The notes beneath the pieces were generated by a model, which saw only the letters and a program-made list of their open reading frames with translations, had not been told where the DNA came from and ran no database searches. From an uncultured Prevotellaceae bacterium (GTDB taxonomy: Bacteria; Bacteroidota; Bacteroidia; Bacteroidales; Bacteroidaceae), in the NCBI GenBank assembly GCA_902800185.1, contig CADCDK010000024.1:1-34058 (forward strand): 34,058 nt of DNA. Direction: 5' to 3'. This document shows, piece by piece, positions 16,217-24,041 of this stretch (position 1 is the first letter of the stretch; each line of letters begins with the position of its first letter). The position numbers and the translations under genes were made by a program.

Positions 16217-17614
16217 TTAGTTATGATGACGTGCCTCGATTTCCCGGTTGATTTCGTCCAGTCTCTCATCGGTCAGAGGATATTGATAGACGAGATATCC
16301 CACAACGACGAGAAGGATGGCAGGGATGATACAGGTAAACAGCAGGATGGCATTCTGCGCGGTCGCTGCATATTCATTCAGCTTGGGATAGTAGGCATTG
16401 ACCGGTGCACTGATGAACGATGCGAGGAACACCACCACGAAGATGGTCAACACCAGCTGCAGGCACTTATTGGCCTTGAACTCCTGCCACATCTCACCGA
16501 AAGACACGGGCTTCTCCGGTGTCGTGGTGATATTCTCCCTGCTGCCCATAAAACAGAACATCAGGAGCACGAAACCGATGACGGCAAAGATACACGTCAC
16601 CGTAAACCACGCACTCGGTGCTATCGGCAGGGCAGACTCTTCGTTGGCGAAGTTGAAACCTATCATCCCCATCACCAAGGGAGTAATCCATCCGGCAATG
16701 GAGAAACCCGCCTTGAAAGCAACGCCAGCGAGTGCGTTCACCGTGGCTGCGGGGCGGTTGCCCGTGCGGTATTCCGCCTCCGTAATGACTTCCGGTACGA
16801 GAGCCCACATCAATGAACCCACCAGCAGACCGACACCCGTCATGATCTTAGCCGTCTGAACAAGAACGTTCAGCTGCTCGACATCAAAGAACTTACCGAT
16901 GGTGAACAGGATGGCAAAGCCCATCAAGCCGATGCTGAGGAGGGAATAGTACAGGCCTTTCTTACCCAACCATTTCTTCAGCATGGGCAGAGAGGGCAGG
17001 ATGACAAAGGCAGGAATCGTTCCAATGGCCATAAAGGTTGCCTGATTCCAGTCAATGGCAGTATGAACACACATGGCGAGTCCAATGGGGAAACCTGCTT
17101 GGACAACAATCTGCCCGATGTTGGCACACACCATTCGGGTGGAAGTGAGGATGAGCACCTCATCATTGTCGCGGGTCATACTGGCCATGATCGAGCCATA
17201 AGGGATGTTGACGACCGAATAGATCATGCTCAGCACGGTATAGCTGACGCTGGCATAGACAATCCTCATCGTCATGGACCAGGTAGCCACCTGGGGAAGC
17301 ATCAGCAGGCAGGCGGCAGCGGTCAGGGGAATACCACCGTAAAGGAGGTAGGCCCGATATTTCCCTAACTGAGGATTGTGGTTGTCAATATAACGACCCA
17401 CGACAGGACTCCAGAAGCAATCGATGAGACGCACCGTGAGGATAAGTCCACTGACAAAGGCGGGATTGATTTTCAAGACCGTCGTGAGATAGAGCATCAG
17501 GTAGCATGCTACCGTCTGGAAGATCAGGTTCTGCGCCAGGTCTCCACTACCGAACCCGATACGCCGGAACCATGATAGCTTATAGAAGCCGTTTGATTCT
17601 TGATGATTCATCAT
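16217..17614 (-). CDS. GPH-family sugar:cation symporter (MFS)
   Basis: A 465-residue inner-membrane protein with about 12 hydrophobic spans. It has the hallmarks of the glycoside-pentoside-hexuronide (MelB-like) family: an N-terminal FRRIGFGSGDLAQNLIF stretch, DCFWSPVVGRYIDNH between spans 2 and 3, and GKYRAYLLYGGIP just after. It should import xylosides, glucuronides or aldouronic acids with Na+ or H+. It is the first gene of the tight run GPH-GH43-uxuA-esterase, with its own promoter in the 85-base gap after GH115. Two ATGs (17614, 17611) are both possible starts. The cargo is inferred from neighbours. Confidence 0.93.
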   Translation of the reverse strand: MMNHQESNGFYKLSWFRRIGFGSGDLAQNLIFQTVACYLMLYLTTVLKINPAFVSGLILTVRLIDCFWSPVVGRYIDNHNPQLGKYRAYLLYGGIPLTAAACLLMLPQVATWSMTMRIVYASVSYTVLSMIYSVVNIPYGSIMASMTRDNDEVLILTSTRMVCANIGQIVVQAGFPIGLAMCVHTAIDWNQATFMAIGTIPAFVILPSLPMLKKWLGKKGLYYSLLSIGLMGFAILFTIGKFFDVEQLNVLVQTAKIMTGVGLLVGSLMWALVPEVITEAEYRTGNRPAATVNALAGVAFKAGFSIAGWITPLVMGMIGFNFANEESALPIAPSAWFTVTCIFAVIGFVLLMFCFMGSRENITTTPEKPVSFGEMWQEFKANKCLQLVLTIFVVVFLASFISAPVNAYYPKLNEYAATAQNAILLFTCIIPAILLVVVGYLVYQYPLTDERLDEINREIEARHHN

Positions 17615-17634
17615 TTCTTTTCAACTTTTCCTTG

Positions 17635-17642
17635 CAAAATTA
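17635..17642 (-). promoter_or_regulatory. -7 element of the promoter for the GPH-GH43-uxuA-esterase run
   Basis: TAATTTTG on the minus strand (17642-17635), a full TAnnTTTG match, 20 bases before the ATG at 17614. No clear -33 TTTG. Confidence 0.5.
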
Positions 17643-17663
17643 ATCAATTAATTCAAGTTTTCG

Positions 17664-17699
17664 GAAGTTCATGGAGTTAAAGAAGTTAAAGGAGTTTCA
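17664..17699 (+). repeat. Four-unit array of the 9-base GAAGTTAAA repeat
   Basis: Units GAAGTTCAT, GGAGTTAAA, GAAGTTAAA and GGAGTTTCA in succession, directly abutting the GH115 stop codon. Equivalent four-unit arrays lie at 3840-3875 and 33125-33160. This copy lacks the hairpin block of the longer elements. Confidence 0.75.
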
Positions 17700-20225
17700 T
17701 TAACTTCTCAGCGTCTCGGGTGCTCCGAGATGACTTTTCTGAAGACCTCCCAGATCAATGAGGATCTTCTGCAGAATCAGCGCATTGTCCAGCGGACGGA
17801 TGCGCAGGGTGTGCCTACCGGCGCGTAGGACATGCGTGGTTGGCGAGTCGATAACGTGCTCACGATGCCACTCATTGCCCGTCTCTCCATTGAAATGCCC
17901 GTTGATGTTCACCACCTGCTCCTCTCCGCCATCGAAGCTCACGGCATAGCGCAGACCCGTGCCGTTGAAGTTCAGCGTGGGCGAGAAGCGAAGGATGACA
18001 CGGGCTGTGGCGTCGGCGGGAATCTCCATGTCATACTCCAATGCCATGCCGTCTGTCGGGGCGGTGACGGGCTGCGGGGTGATGCCCGAGAGCGTGCGTC
18101 CTAACTCAGGGATGATCGTCCACTGCGCCTCTTGCCCATCTGTCTTGCGGGTGTAGTGCTCCGCCTCGATGCTGACATAGCCATCGCGGGCTACGAAAGT
18201 AGGCTTTCCCTTGGGATGGTTGTAAGTGATATAGGCGGGTTGCGGCCAGGTGATGGAAGCCGTTGCCGTCCCCTCCACCCGCTTCACCTCGGGCATGCTT
18301 TTCCTTTCGGGCGAATTCCACGACTGGTATCCGATATACTGTTCGTCCATCATGTGATTCCACTTCCCTCCGTTCATGACATGATACTGCTTCACCAGTT
18401 CCGCATCCTTTCTGAAACACTCCTCCACACGCTGCGCCCAGGCATTGGCCAGGGGATCCTGTTGCTTGGCAAGCTGGTGATTCATCGCCTGGGCATAGTA
18501 CATATCATAAAGGTTGGCACACGCCGCTATCGGATAGCCTATCAACTGGAACCAGGCATCCTTCAGGCGCAACGGCAGCTTCTTGCCGAAAGCCTCGGCA
18601 TCCAGCGCTAACTGGTCATACTCTCCGACAACCCGCTGCCACTCGTCATAGTGATCAATGGAATAGGTGTACATGTTCAGCGACTCGGGAGCCATGCGGC
18701 GGTTGAACTTAGCATAGGTGCGCAACAGGCGGGCCGCCTCCTTCGCATACGCCTCACCGAAGATGCTCTGACAGAACGCCACGCTATGCTCCTGCAGGTT
18801 CTGGGCATTGAACTGGTCGGGGTTCCATGCCATATCGAGGAAGAACGTGATTGGATACTCCATCGGCTTCAGGTCGCCGACATTCAATATCCACAGCTGA
18901 TCCACACCGTAGCGGTAAGTCAGGTTCATCTGCTCCCACAGTCGGGGGATGGGACTGATATTGATCCACTTCGAGTTACGAGGCGCTCCCACGTAGTCCA
19001 CATGATAGTACATGCCGTAGCCGCCACGCCTGCGCTTGCTGCCCAATGCCGGCAGTCGGCGCACGTTGCCCCAGTTGTCATCACAGAGCAACAGGGTTAC
19101 GTCATCGGGAACCTCCATCCCCTGCTCGTAGTAGCTCTGCACCTCCTTGTAGAGAGCCCACACCTGCGGGACTTCCTCCGCGGGCTTGCCCGTCACCTCC
19201 GTGAGCAACCGCCGCTGGGCGGCGACAATCTCTTCCATCAGTGCCACCGAAGCCTTGTCCTCCATGGCCTCGTCGCCATCACCACGCATCCCGACCGTAT
19301 AGAGGGTCTCCCAGCCTTTGGCACGCTCCACGCCGCCACGCCAGAAGTCGAGCATCTCGTCACGGTTCGTGGCAAAGCTCCATTTGCCGTGCCCCCTGCG
19401 GCGCTTCCAGTCCTGCTGTGCCAGTGCCATCGGCTCATGGTGGGACGTTCCCATCACGATGCCCATGCGGTCAGCCAGGGGTCCGTTCTCCTTGTCATCG
19501 TCATAGAAAGCGCTGTCCCACATGGCGGGCCACATGAAGTTCGCCTTCAGGCGTAGCAACAGTTCGAAGATGCGCTCGTAGCACTTGGAGTTGATACCGC
19601 CAAAGTGTTGTACCGCCCAGTGACCGAAGGACGGCCATTCGTCGTTGATGAAGATGCCCCGATAGACCACCGCCGGCTCCCCGTCGGTATAGACTCCCGT
19701 CCGGATATAGATATTGTCGTGATGCGGCACAGGAACGTCTATCCACCAGTACCAGGGCGATACCCCTATCTGGCGGGACAGCTCATAAACGCCATAGATG
19801 GTGCCACGCTTGTCGCTGCCGGCAATCACCAGCGCACGGCTGACCCCATCCACAGGATTGTCCACCACCTGTAGGAGATACTTCTCGCGCTTTCCTTCCA
19901 GTTCTTCCCGCTGCACCTTTCCTTTGGCCAGCAGTTGCTGGATCAGCTGCGACTGTGTACTGCCCACGATGATACACTGTGCGGTCGTTGTCGGTCCCAC
20001 CACGGGCTCCGTTCCCACGACGGCCTTCAAGTCTGCCTGCAGACTCCTCACCGCCATCAGCACCCCTTCGTCCTCCTTGGGGTCAACGACGATGTTCGTC
20101 ACCTTCCCGTCCTTTGCTATGGGCAGGCTCTTGCCGCCTGCCTTGAACGACACAAACTGCTCTGCCGCCTGTGTCACGGAGGCCATCAGGAGTAGCCCTA
20201 TCAAAATTCCTTTTCTCATACGCAT
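17700..20225 (-). CDS. Xylan alpha-1,2-glucuronidase, glycoside hydrolase family 115
   Basis: An 841-residue exported enzyme that removes (4-O-methyl)glucuronic acid side chains from glucuronoxylan. The start at 20225 gives a signal peptide (GILIGLLLMASVTQAA) and places the ATG 17 bases after the promoter; 20219 is also possible. GH115 landmarks include YELSRQIGVSPWYWWIDVPV, the core FINDEWPSFGHWAVQHFGG, LKANFMWPAMWDSAFYDDD and GTSHHEPM, followed by DNWGNVRRLP and an SPIPRLWEQMNLTYRYGVDQLW segment. A C-terminal beta-domain (about 670-830) contains IEAEHYTR. Length is normal. It is the promoter-proximal gene of the xylan block and its product pairs logically with UxuA downstream. Confidence 0.95.
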   Translation of the reverse strand: MRMRKGILIGLLLMASVTQAAEQFVSFKAGGKSLPIAKDGKVTNIVVDPKEDEGVLMAVRSLQADLKAVVGTEPVVGPTTTAQCIIVGSTQSQLIQQLLAKGKVQREELEGKREKYLLQVVDNPVDGVSRALVIAGSDKRGTIYGVYELSRQIGVSPWYWWIDVPVPHHDNIYIRTGVYTDGEPAVVYRGIFINDEWPSFGHWAVQHFGGINSKCYERIFELLLRLKANFMWPAMWDSAFYDDDKENGPLADRMGIVMGTSHHEPMALAQQDWKRRRGHGKWSFATNRDEMLDFWRGGVERAKGWETLYTVGMRGDGDEAMEDKASVALMEEIVAAQRRLLTEVTGKPAEEVPQVWALYKEVQSYYEQGMEVPDDVTLLLCDDNWGNVRRLPALGSKRRRGGYGMYYHVDYVGAPRNSKWINISPIPRLWEQMNLTYRYGVDQLWILNVGDLKPMEYPITFFLDMAWNPDQFNAQNLQEHSVAFCQSIFGEAYAKEAARLLRTYAKFNRRMAPESLNMYTYSIDHYDEWQRVVGEYDQLALDAEAFGKKLPLRLKDAWFQLIGYPIAACANLYDMYYAQAMNHQLAKQQDPLANAWAQRVEECFRKDAELVKQYHVMNGGKWNHMMDEQYIGYQSWNSPERKSMPEVKRVEGTATASITWPQPAYITYNHPKGKPTFVARDGYVSIEAEHYTRKTDGQEAQWTIIPELGRTLSGITPQPVTAPTDGMALEYDMEIPADATARVILRFSPTLNFNGTGLRYAVSFDGGEEQVVNINGHFNGETGNEWHREHVIDSPTTHVLRAGRHTLRIRPLDNALILQKILIDLGGLQKSHLGAPETLRS

Positions 20226-20241
20226 ACGTGTTTTTTTCCTG

Positions 20242-20273
20242 CAAAGATAGGAAGTATGGCCAACATTCACAAT
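20242..20273 (-). promoter_or_regulatory. Promoter of the GH115 gene
   Basis: ATTG (20273-20270), a 20-base spacer and TATCTTTG (20249-20242) on the minus strand; one mismatch to the -33 consensus and a full -7 match. Confidence 0.65.
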
Positions 20274-20351
20274 AGCATGCAACAAATTCTAATGGAAATG
20301 AAACATCAACGCAAACTTTTCTATTGATTGACGACAGCTGGTCAGGACAAA

Positions 20352-20393
20352 ATGAAACGCGGGCAGAGAGATTGTTCTCTGTCCGCGTTTCAT
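20352..20393 (-). terminator. Strong terminator of the aldo/keto reductase gene
   Basis: An 18-bp stem (20352-20369 with 20376-20393, one G.U pair) and a 6-base loop. In the minus direction a TTTTG run follows. It lies about 50 bases past the reductase stop and insulates the xylan operon promoter. Otherwise I see nothing in 20274-20445. Confidence 0.85.
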
Positions 20394-20445
20394 CTCAAGA
20401 CGAGCATGGCCGCGCCTGATGCCCACAAGTGAAAAGGGGATGGAC

Positions 20446-21456
20446 TTAGAGGTCTGTGGTGAAAGGCTGGGCATGGATGCACCCCAGGTTCTTCCGTAGC
20501 TGCTCGGGACTACTGGCTCCCACAAGGACGGAGGTGACGCCCTGCTGGTAGAGAATCCAGGAAAGTGCCATCTCTGCCAACGTCTGCTGGCGCTGCACCG
20601 CCTGCTGATGGTAGTCCTTCAGTCGCTGGAGCATCTCGGGGGTCAGGGCGGCAGGCTTGAGGAAGCGCCCCTGTGTCATTCGTGAGCCTTCGGGAATACC
20701 CGTCACCTCGCCGTCGGCACCGATGGTGCAGTCCAAATAGCGGTCGGTGAGCAGTCCCTGTGCCAGGGGGGAGAAGGAGATGAACCCGATGCCGTGTTCA
20801 TGACAATAGTCGAGAACACCGTCCTGCTGTGGTTCACGGTCGATGAGGTTGAGTCGTCCCTGATAAATGAGTAGGGGGACATCGCGGTCACGAAGGTAGG
20901 CATCGGCCACTTTCAACGCCTCAAGCGGCCAGCGCGAGATGCCCACATAGAGGGCCTTACCACTGCGCACGACGTCAACCAGAGCCTGGAGGGTTTCCTC
21001 CAAGGGAGTCTCGGGGTCGTAGCGATGACTGTAGAACAGGTCAACATAGTCGAGGTGCATGCGCCGCAGCGACTGGTCAAGGGATGCCATGAGGTATTTT
21101 CGGGAACCCCAGTTTCCATAGGGCCCAGGCCACATGTCATAGCCGGCTTTCGTGGCAATGAACAGCTCGTCGCGATAGGGACGGAAGTCGTCGTCCATGA
21201 GCTTCCCCATGGTCTCCTCGGCAGTGCCGTAGGGCGGTCCGTAGTTGTTAGCCAGGTCGAAGTGGGTGATACCGTGGTCGAAAGCCTCATGGGTAATGGC
21301 ACGGGCACGCTCATAGGATTCGCCAGCCCCGAAGTTATGCCAGAAGCCCAAGGAGACCTTGGGTAGCAGCACGCCCGACCGTCCACAACGACGGTAGAGG
21401 GTTTCATGCTCTTCGTAGCGGTTCTCGGCTGCCATGTATCTGTTTCTTAATTCCAT
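20446..21456 (-). CDS. Aldo/keto reductase, YghZ-like
   Basis: A 336-residue NADPH-dependent aldo/keto reductase with a TIM barrel. The catalytic tetrad is visible: D67 and Y72 in THFDLANNYGPPYG, K103 in IATKAGYDMWPGPYG, H144 in FYSHRYDPETPLEE. The DMWPGPYGNWGSRKYL segment and SPLAQGLLTDRYL match the YghZ / L-glyceraldehyde 3-phosphate reductase type. It probably detoxifies small aldehydes. It follows ispG with a 50-base gap filled by a 7-base tandem repeat and ends in a strong terminator, so it may be the last gene of that run or have its own start. The start could also be M8. Confidence 0.93.
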   Translation of the reverse strand: MELRNRYMAAENRYEEHETLYRRCGRSGVLLPKVSLGFWHNFGAGESYERARAITHEAFDHGITHFDLANNYGPPYGTAEETMGKLMDDDFRPYRDELFIATKAGYDMWPGPYGNWGSRKYLMASLDQSLRRMHLDYVDLFYSHRYDPETPLEETLQALVDVVRSGKALYVGISRWPLEALKVADAYLRDRDVPLLIYQGRLNLIDREPQQDGVLDYCHEHGIGFISFSPLAQGLLTDRYLDCTIGADGEVTGIPEGSRMTQGRFLKPAALTPEMLQRLKDYHQQAVQRQQTLAEMALSWILYQQGVTSVLVGASSPEQLRKNLGCIHAQPFTTDL

Positions 21457-21460
21457 GATG

Positions 21461-21502
21461 AATAAGTAATAAGTAATAGGTAACAGGTAATAGGGAATAG
21501 GT
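21461..21502 (+). repeat. Six-unit array of a 7-base AATAAGT/AATAGGT repeat
   Basis: Consecutive units AATAAGT, AATAAGT, AATAGGT, AACAGGT, AATAGGG and AATAGGT fill the gap between ispG and the reductase. Since 7 is not a multiple of 3, the TAA/TAG stops fall in all three plus-strand frames; the minus strand stays open. Role unknown; could be a spacer or a slippage-prone site. Confidence 0.8.
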
Positions 21503-21506
21503 GTGA

Positions 21507-22898
21507 TTAGTTGGGGGTGGCGGGTTGCTGGTCTTTCCTGATGAGTTCGAGCAGCTTGTCCACGGCCTCAGCCTCGGGGATGTTCTTCTCCACACATTCC
21601 TTTTGGCGGTAGAGCGACACCTTGCCGGGGCCGGCACCCACGTAACCGAAGTCGGCATCGGCCATCTCACCAGGGCCGTTCACGATACAACCCATGATGC
21701 CGATCTTCAGTCCGACGAACTCACGGGTAGCCTCCTTGATACGGGCGATGGTCTTCTGCAAGTCGTAGAGGGTGCGTCCACACCCGGGACAGCTGATGTA
21801 TTCGGTCTTGGTGAACTTGATACGCGTGGCCTGCAGGATGCTGTCGGCAAGTTCCACAAGGGCCGTCGGACTCATGGAAGTCGTAGGACTGATCACCAAC
21901 TTCGTGGCCTTGCGGTCAATGAGCAAGGCACCCACCGCCATGGCAGCCTTGAGCTGGAGGGTTTCCATGTCAGGTGCATCGACACGAAGGGTGATGGTGT
22001 CGTTCTGGATGGAAGCCTCGGCCTCGGCACGAAGGCGCGTACACTCGGGAATCAGCTCCACCAACTTCCGTGCCACGGGAATCTCGCACTCGGGATCCTC
22101 GCTCAGCGACACACGGATGGTGTCGCCGATACCCTCCGTGAGCAGGGCACCGATACCTACGGCACTCTTGATGCGTCCGTCCTCGCCCTCACCGGCCTCG
22201 GTGACGCCCAAATGCAGCGGATAGTGCATGTCCTCCTGATCCATCTGCTGCACAAGCAGGCGCACGCTCTGCACCATCACCACCGTGTTGGAGGCCTTGA
22301 TGGAGATGACGACATCGTTGAACTGCTCGCGACGGAAGATGCGCAGGAACTCCATGCAGCTCTCCACGATTCCGGCAGGCGTGTCGCCATAGCGCGACAT
22401 GATGCGGTCGGACAGCGACCCGTGGTTCACGCCGATGCGCACCGCCGTGTGATGTTCCTTACATATATTGATAAAAGGTACCAGCCGCTCATCAATCTTG
22501 CGGAGCTCGGCCTGATATTCCTCATCGGTATATTCCAGCTGCTTGAAGGTTCGCGCGGGATCGACGTAATTGCCCGGGTTGATGCGCACCTTCTCACAGT
22601 AGCGAGCCGCCACGTCGGCCACGTTGGCATTGAAGTGGACATCGGCCACCAAGGGTGTCATGATGCCCTTGGCCTTGAGTGCCGCGCTAATGTTCTTCAT
22701 GTTCTCGGCCTCACGGGTACCCTGCGTTGTCAAGCGAACCAGCTCGCCGCCTGCAGCAATGATTCGCTCCGCCTGTGCAACACAGGCCTCGGTATCGTTG
22801 GTGTTGGTTGTTGTCATCGACTGCACCCGAATGGGGTTGTCGCCGCCGATGGCGATATTGCCCACATGGGCAACACTACTAATTCGTCTTATACTCAT
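21507..22898 (-). CDS. ispG: 4-hydroxy-3-methylbut-2-enyl diphosphate synthase (IspG/GcpE)
   Basis: A 463-residue iron-sulfur enzyme converting MEcPP to HMBPP in the MEP isoprenoid pathway. The N-terminal TIM barrel (about 1-280) starts with SSVAHVGNIAIGGDNPIRVQSMTTT. The 4Fe-4S domain carries C370 and C373 in CPGCGRTLYD, C403 in GIMGCIVNGPGE and the ligand E411. Between them lie about 80 more residues than in the 370-residue E. coli form, but far fewer than in the 600-residue-plus form with a full A* domain. The ATG lies inside the end of purE (20-base overlap), indicating translational coupling. Confidence 0.96.
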   Translation of the reverse strand: MSIRRISSVAHVGNIAIGGDNPIRVQSMTTTNTNDTEACVAQAERIIAAGGELVRLTTQGTREAENMKNISAALKAKGIMTPLVADVHFNANVADVAARYCEKVRINPGNYVDPARTFKQLEYTDEEYQAELRKIDERLVPFINICKEHHTAVRIGVNHGSLSDRIMSRYGDTPAGIVESCMEFLRIFRREQFNDVVISIKASNTVVMVQSVRLLVQQMDQEDMHYPLHLGVTEAGEGEDGRIKSAVGIGALLTEGIGDTIRVSLSEDPECEIPVARKLVELIPECTRLRAEAEASIQNDTITLRVDAPDMETLQLKAAMAVGALLIDRKATKLVISPTTSMSPTALVELADSILQATRIKFTKTEYISCPGCGRTLYDLQKTIARIKEATREFVGLKIGIMGCIVNGPGEMADADFGYVGAGPGKVSLYRQKECVEKNIPEAEAVDKLLELIRKDQQPATPN

Positions 22899-23385
22899 AT
22901 TTCACTTCTGCTAAATCCTGATTGGCCTTCTCTATCTTCTGACCCAAGGAGGCTTTATAGTCGGCAAGGCGCTCGGCAACGGACTCGTCAGCGAGTGCCA
23001 ACATCTCCGTAGCAAGAATGGCAGCGTTCATGGCACCATTCACGCCAACCGTGGCAACGGGGATTCCCGGCGGCATCTGGATGATGGAAAGCATGGCATC
23101 GAGCCCGTCGAGCATGCCCTTGATGGGAACACCGATGACAGGCAAGGTGGTGGAAGCCGCTATCACACCCGGCAAGGCTGCCGCCATGCCTGCCGCAGCT
23201 ATGATGACACGGATGCCACGCGCCTTGGCACCCTTGGCAAACCGCTCTACGGCATCGGGGGTGCGATGGGCAGAGAGGGCGTTCACTTCAAAGGGAATCT
23301 GCATGTCGTTCAGGAACTGACAGGCTTTCTCCATGACGGGCAGGTCGCTTGTGCTGCCCATGATAATGCTGACAATTGGGTTCAT
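22879..23385 (-). CDS. purE: N5-carboxyaminoimidazole ribonucleotide mutase (PurE)
   Basis: A 168-residue cytoplasmic enzyme of purine synthesis converting N5-CAIR to CAIR. Signature residues are present: MGSTSDLPVM (9-18), the catalytic histidine in LSAHRTPD (H40), AAAGMAAALPGVIA and the PIKGMLDGLDAMLSIIQMPPGIPVATV loop. Length is typical of the bacterial mutase type that works with PurK. It overlaps ispG by 20 bases and starts 26 bases after the PAP2-like gene, so it lies inside the rpoN operon. Confidence 0.97.
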   Translation of the reverse strand: MNPIVSIIMGSTSDLPVMEKACQFLNDMQIPFEVNALSAHRTPDAVERFAKGAKARGIRVIIAAAGMAAALPGVIAASTTLPVIGVPIKGMLDGLDAMLSIIQMPPGIPVATVGVNGAMNAAILATEMLALADESVAERLADYKASLGQKIEKANQDLAEVKYEYKTN

Positions 23386-23411
23386 ATCGTTTATAATTTA
23401 CTGGTTGCGGT

Positions 23412-24041
23412 TTAGAAAAACAATATCATGAAGAAGGCACAGGAGTAGCCTAACAGAAAGCCATCGACCACCTGTGCCAACGTATGCTGACGAAGAATCA
23501 TGCGGGCGGTTCCGACAACGCCTGACAAGAGGAGAACCAGACAGAGCCACCAAACGGGATTGAAGTAGAAAAACACGGAAAAAGCGATCAGGGCACCTGC
23601 CACCCCACCGATGGCCGCAGAGTGGGTGGAGATCTTCCACCACACATTGATAATGGCACAAAGCACCTGTATCATGAGGGCCGTGACGAGGATGCTTCCC
23701 ATGAAATGCGGGATGCGCAAGGCACTCATCACATAGTAACAGGTGAAATAGCAGAGGATGGAAATGATGTAGGGAACGATACGGCGCTCCTTCCTGCCGA
23801 GCTCCATCAGGTTCCATCCCTGATAACGACGGTAGATCCGGATGAGCATGGTGGGCAGCAGAACCGTGAACAGATAGACCATGAACAGCACGTTCAGCTG
23901 GTAGCGCCACGGAAGATAGCGCAGGCTGCTAAACAGGAACAGGATGACAAGGCCGATTATCGGCAGGTAGAACGGGGTGAACACAATGCTCACCAACTTC
24001 GCTATCCATATCAGTTTCTTATCGTTGTTCATACCTGTCAT
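23412..24041 (-). CDS. PAP2-like integral membrane protein
   Basis: A 209-residue protein with about five to six hydrophobic spans. Remnants of the PAP2 phosphatase signature are visible: a basic GRKERRIVP (82-90), KISTHSAA (136-142, H140 in the PSGH position) and TARMILRQHTLAQVVDG (179-194; R180 and H186), though the Asp normally four residues after the His is Gln (Q190). It may be a lipid phosphatase with altered chemistry or a non-catalytic relative. Its ATG overlaps the rpoN stop (ATGA), so the two are translationally coupled. Function is uncertain. Confidence 0.75.
   Translation of the reverse strand: MTGMNNDKKLIWIAKLVSIVFTPFYLPIIGLVILFLFSSLRYLPWRYQLNVLFMVYLFTVLLPTMLIRIYRRYQGWNLMELGRKERRIVPYIISILCYFTCYYVMSALRIPHFMGSILVTALMIQVLCAIINVWWKISTHSAAIGGVAGALIAFSVFFYFNPVWWLCLVLLLSGVVGTARMILRQHTLAQVVDGFLLGYSCAFFMILFF

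Noticed and set aside
18651-19556. A 301-codon plus-strand frame opposite GH115
   Set aside because: His/Leu/Val-rich composition typical of antisense reading; the GH115 frame is intact.
21525-23012. A 495-codon plus-strand frame opposite ispG and purE
   Set aside because: Antisense to two well-recognised genes and rich in His/Gly/Leu without motifs.
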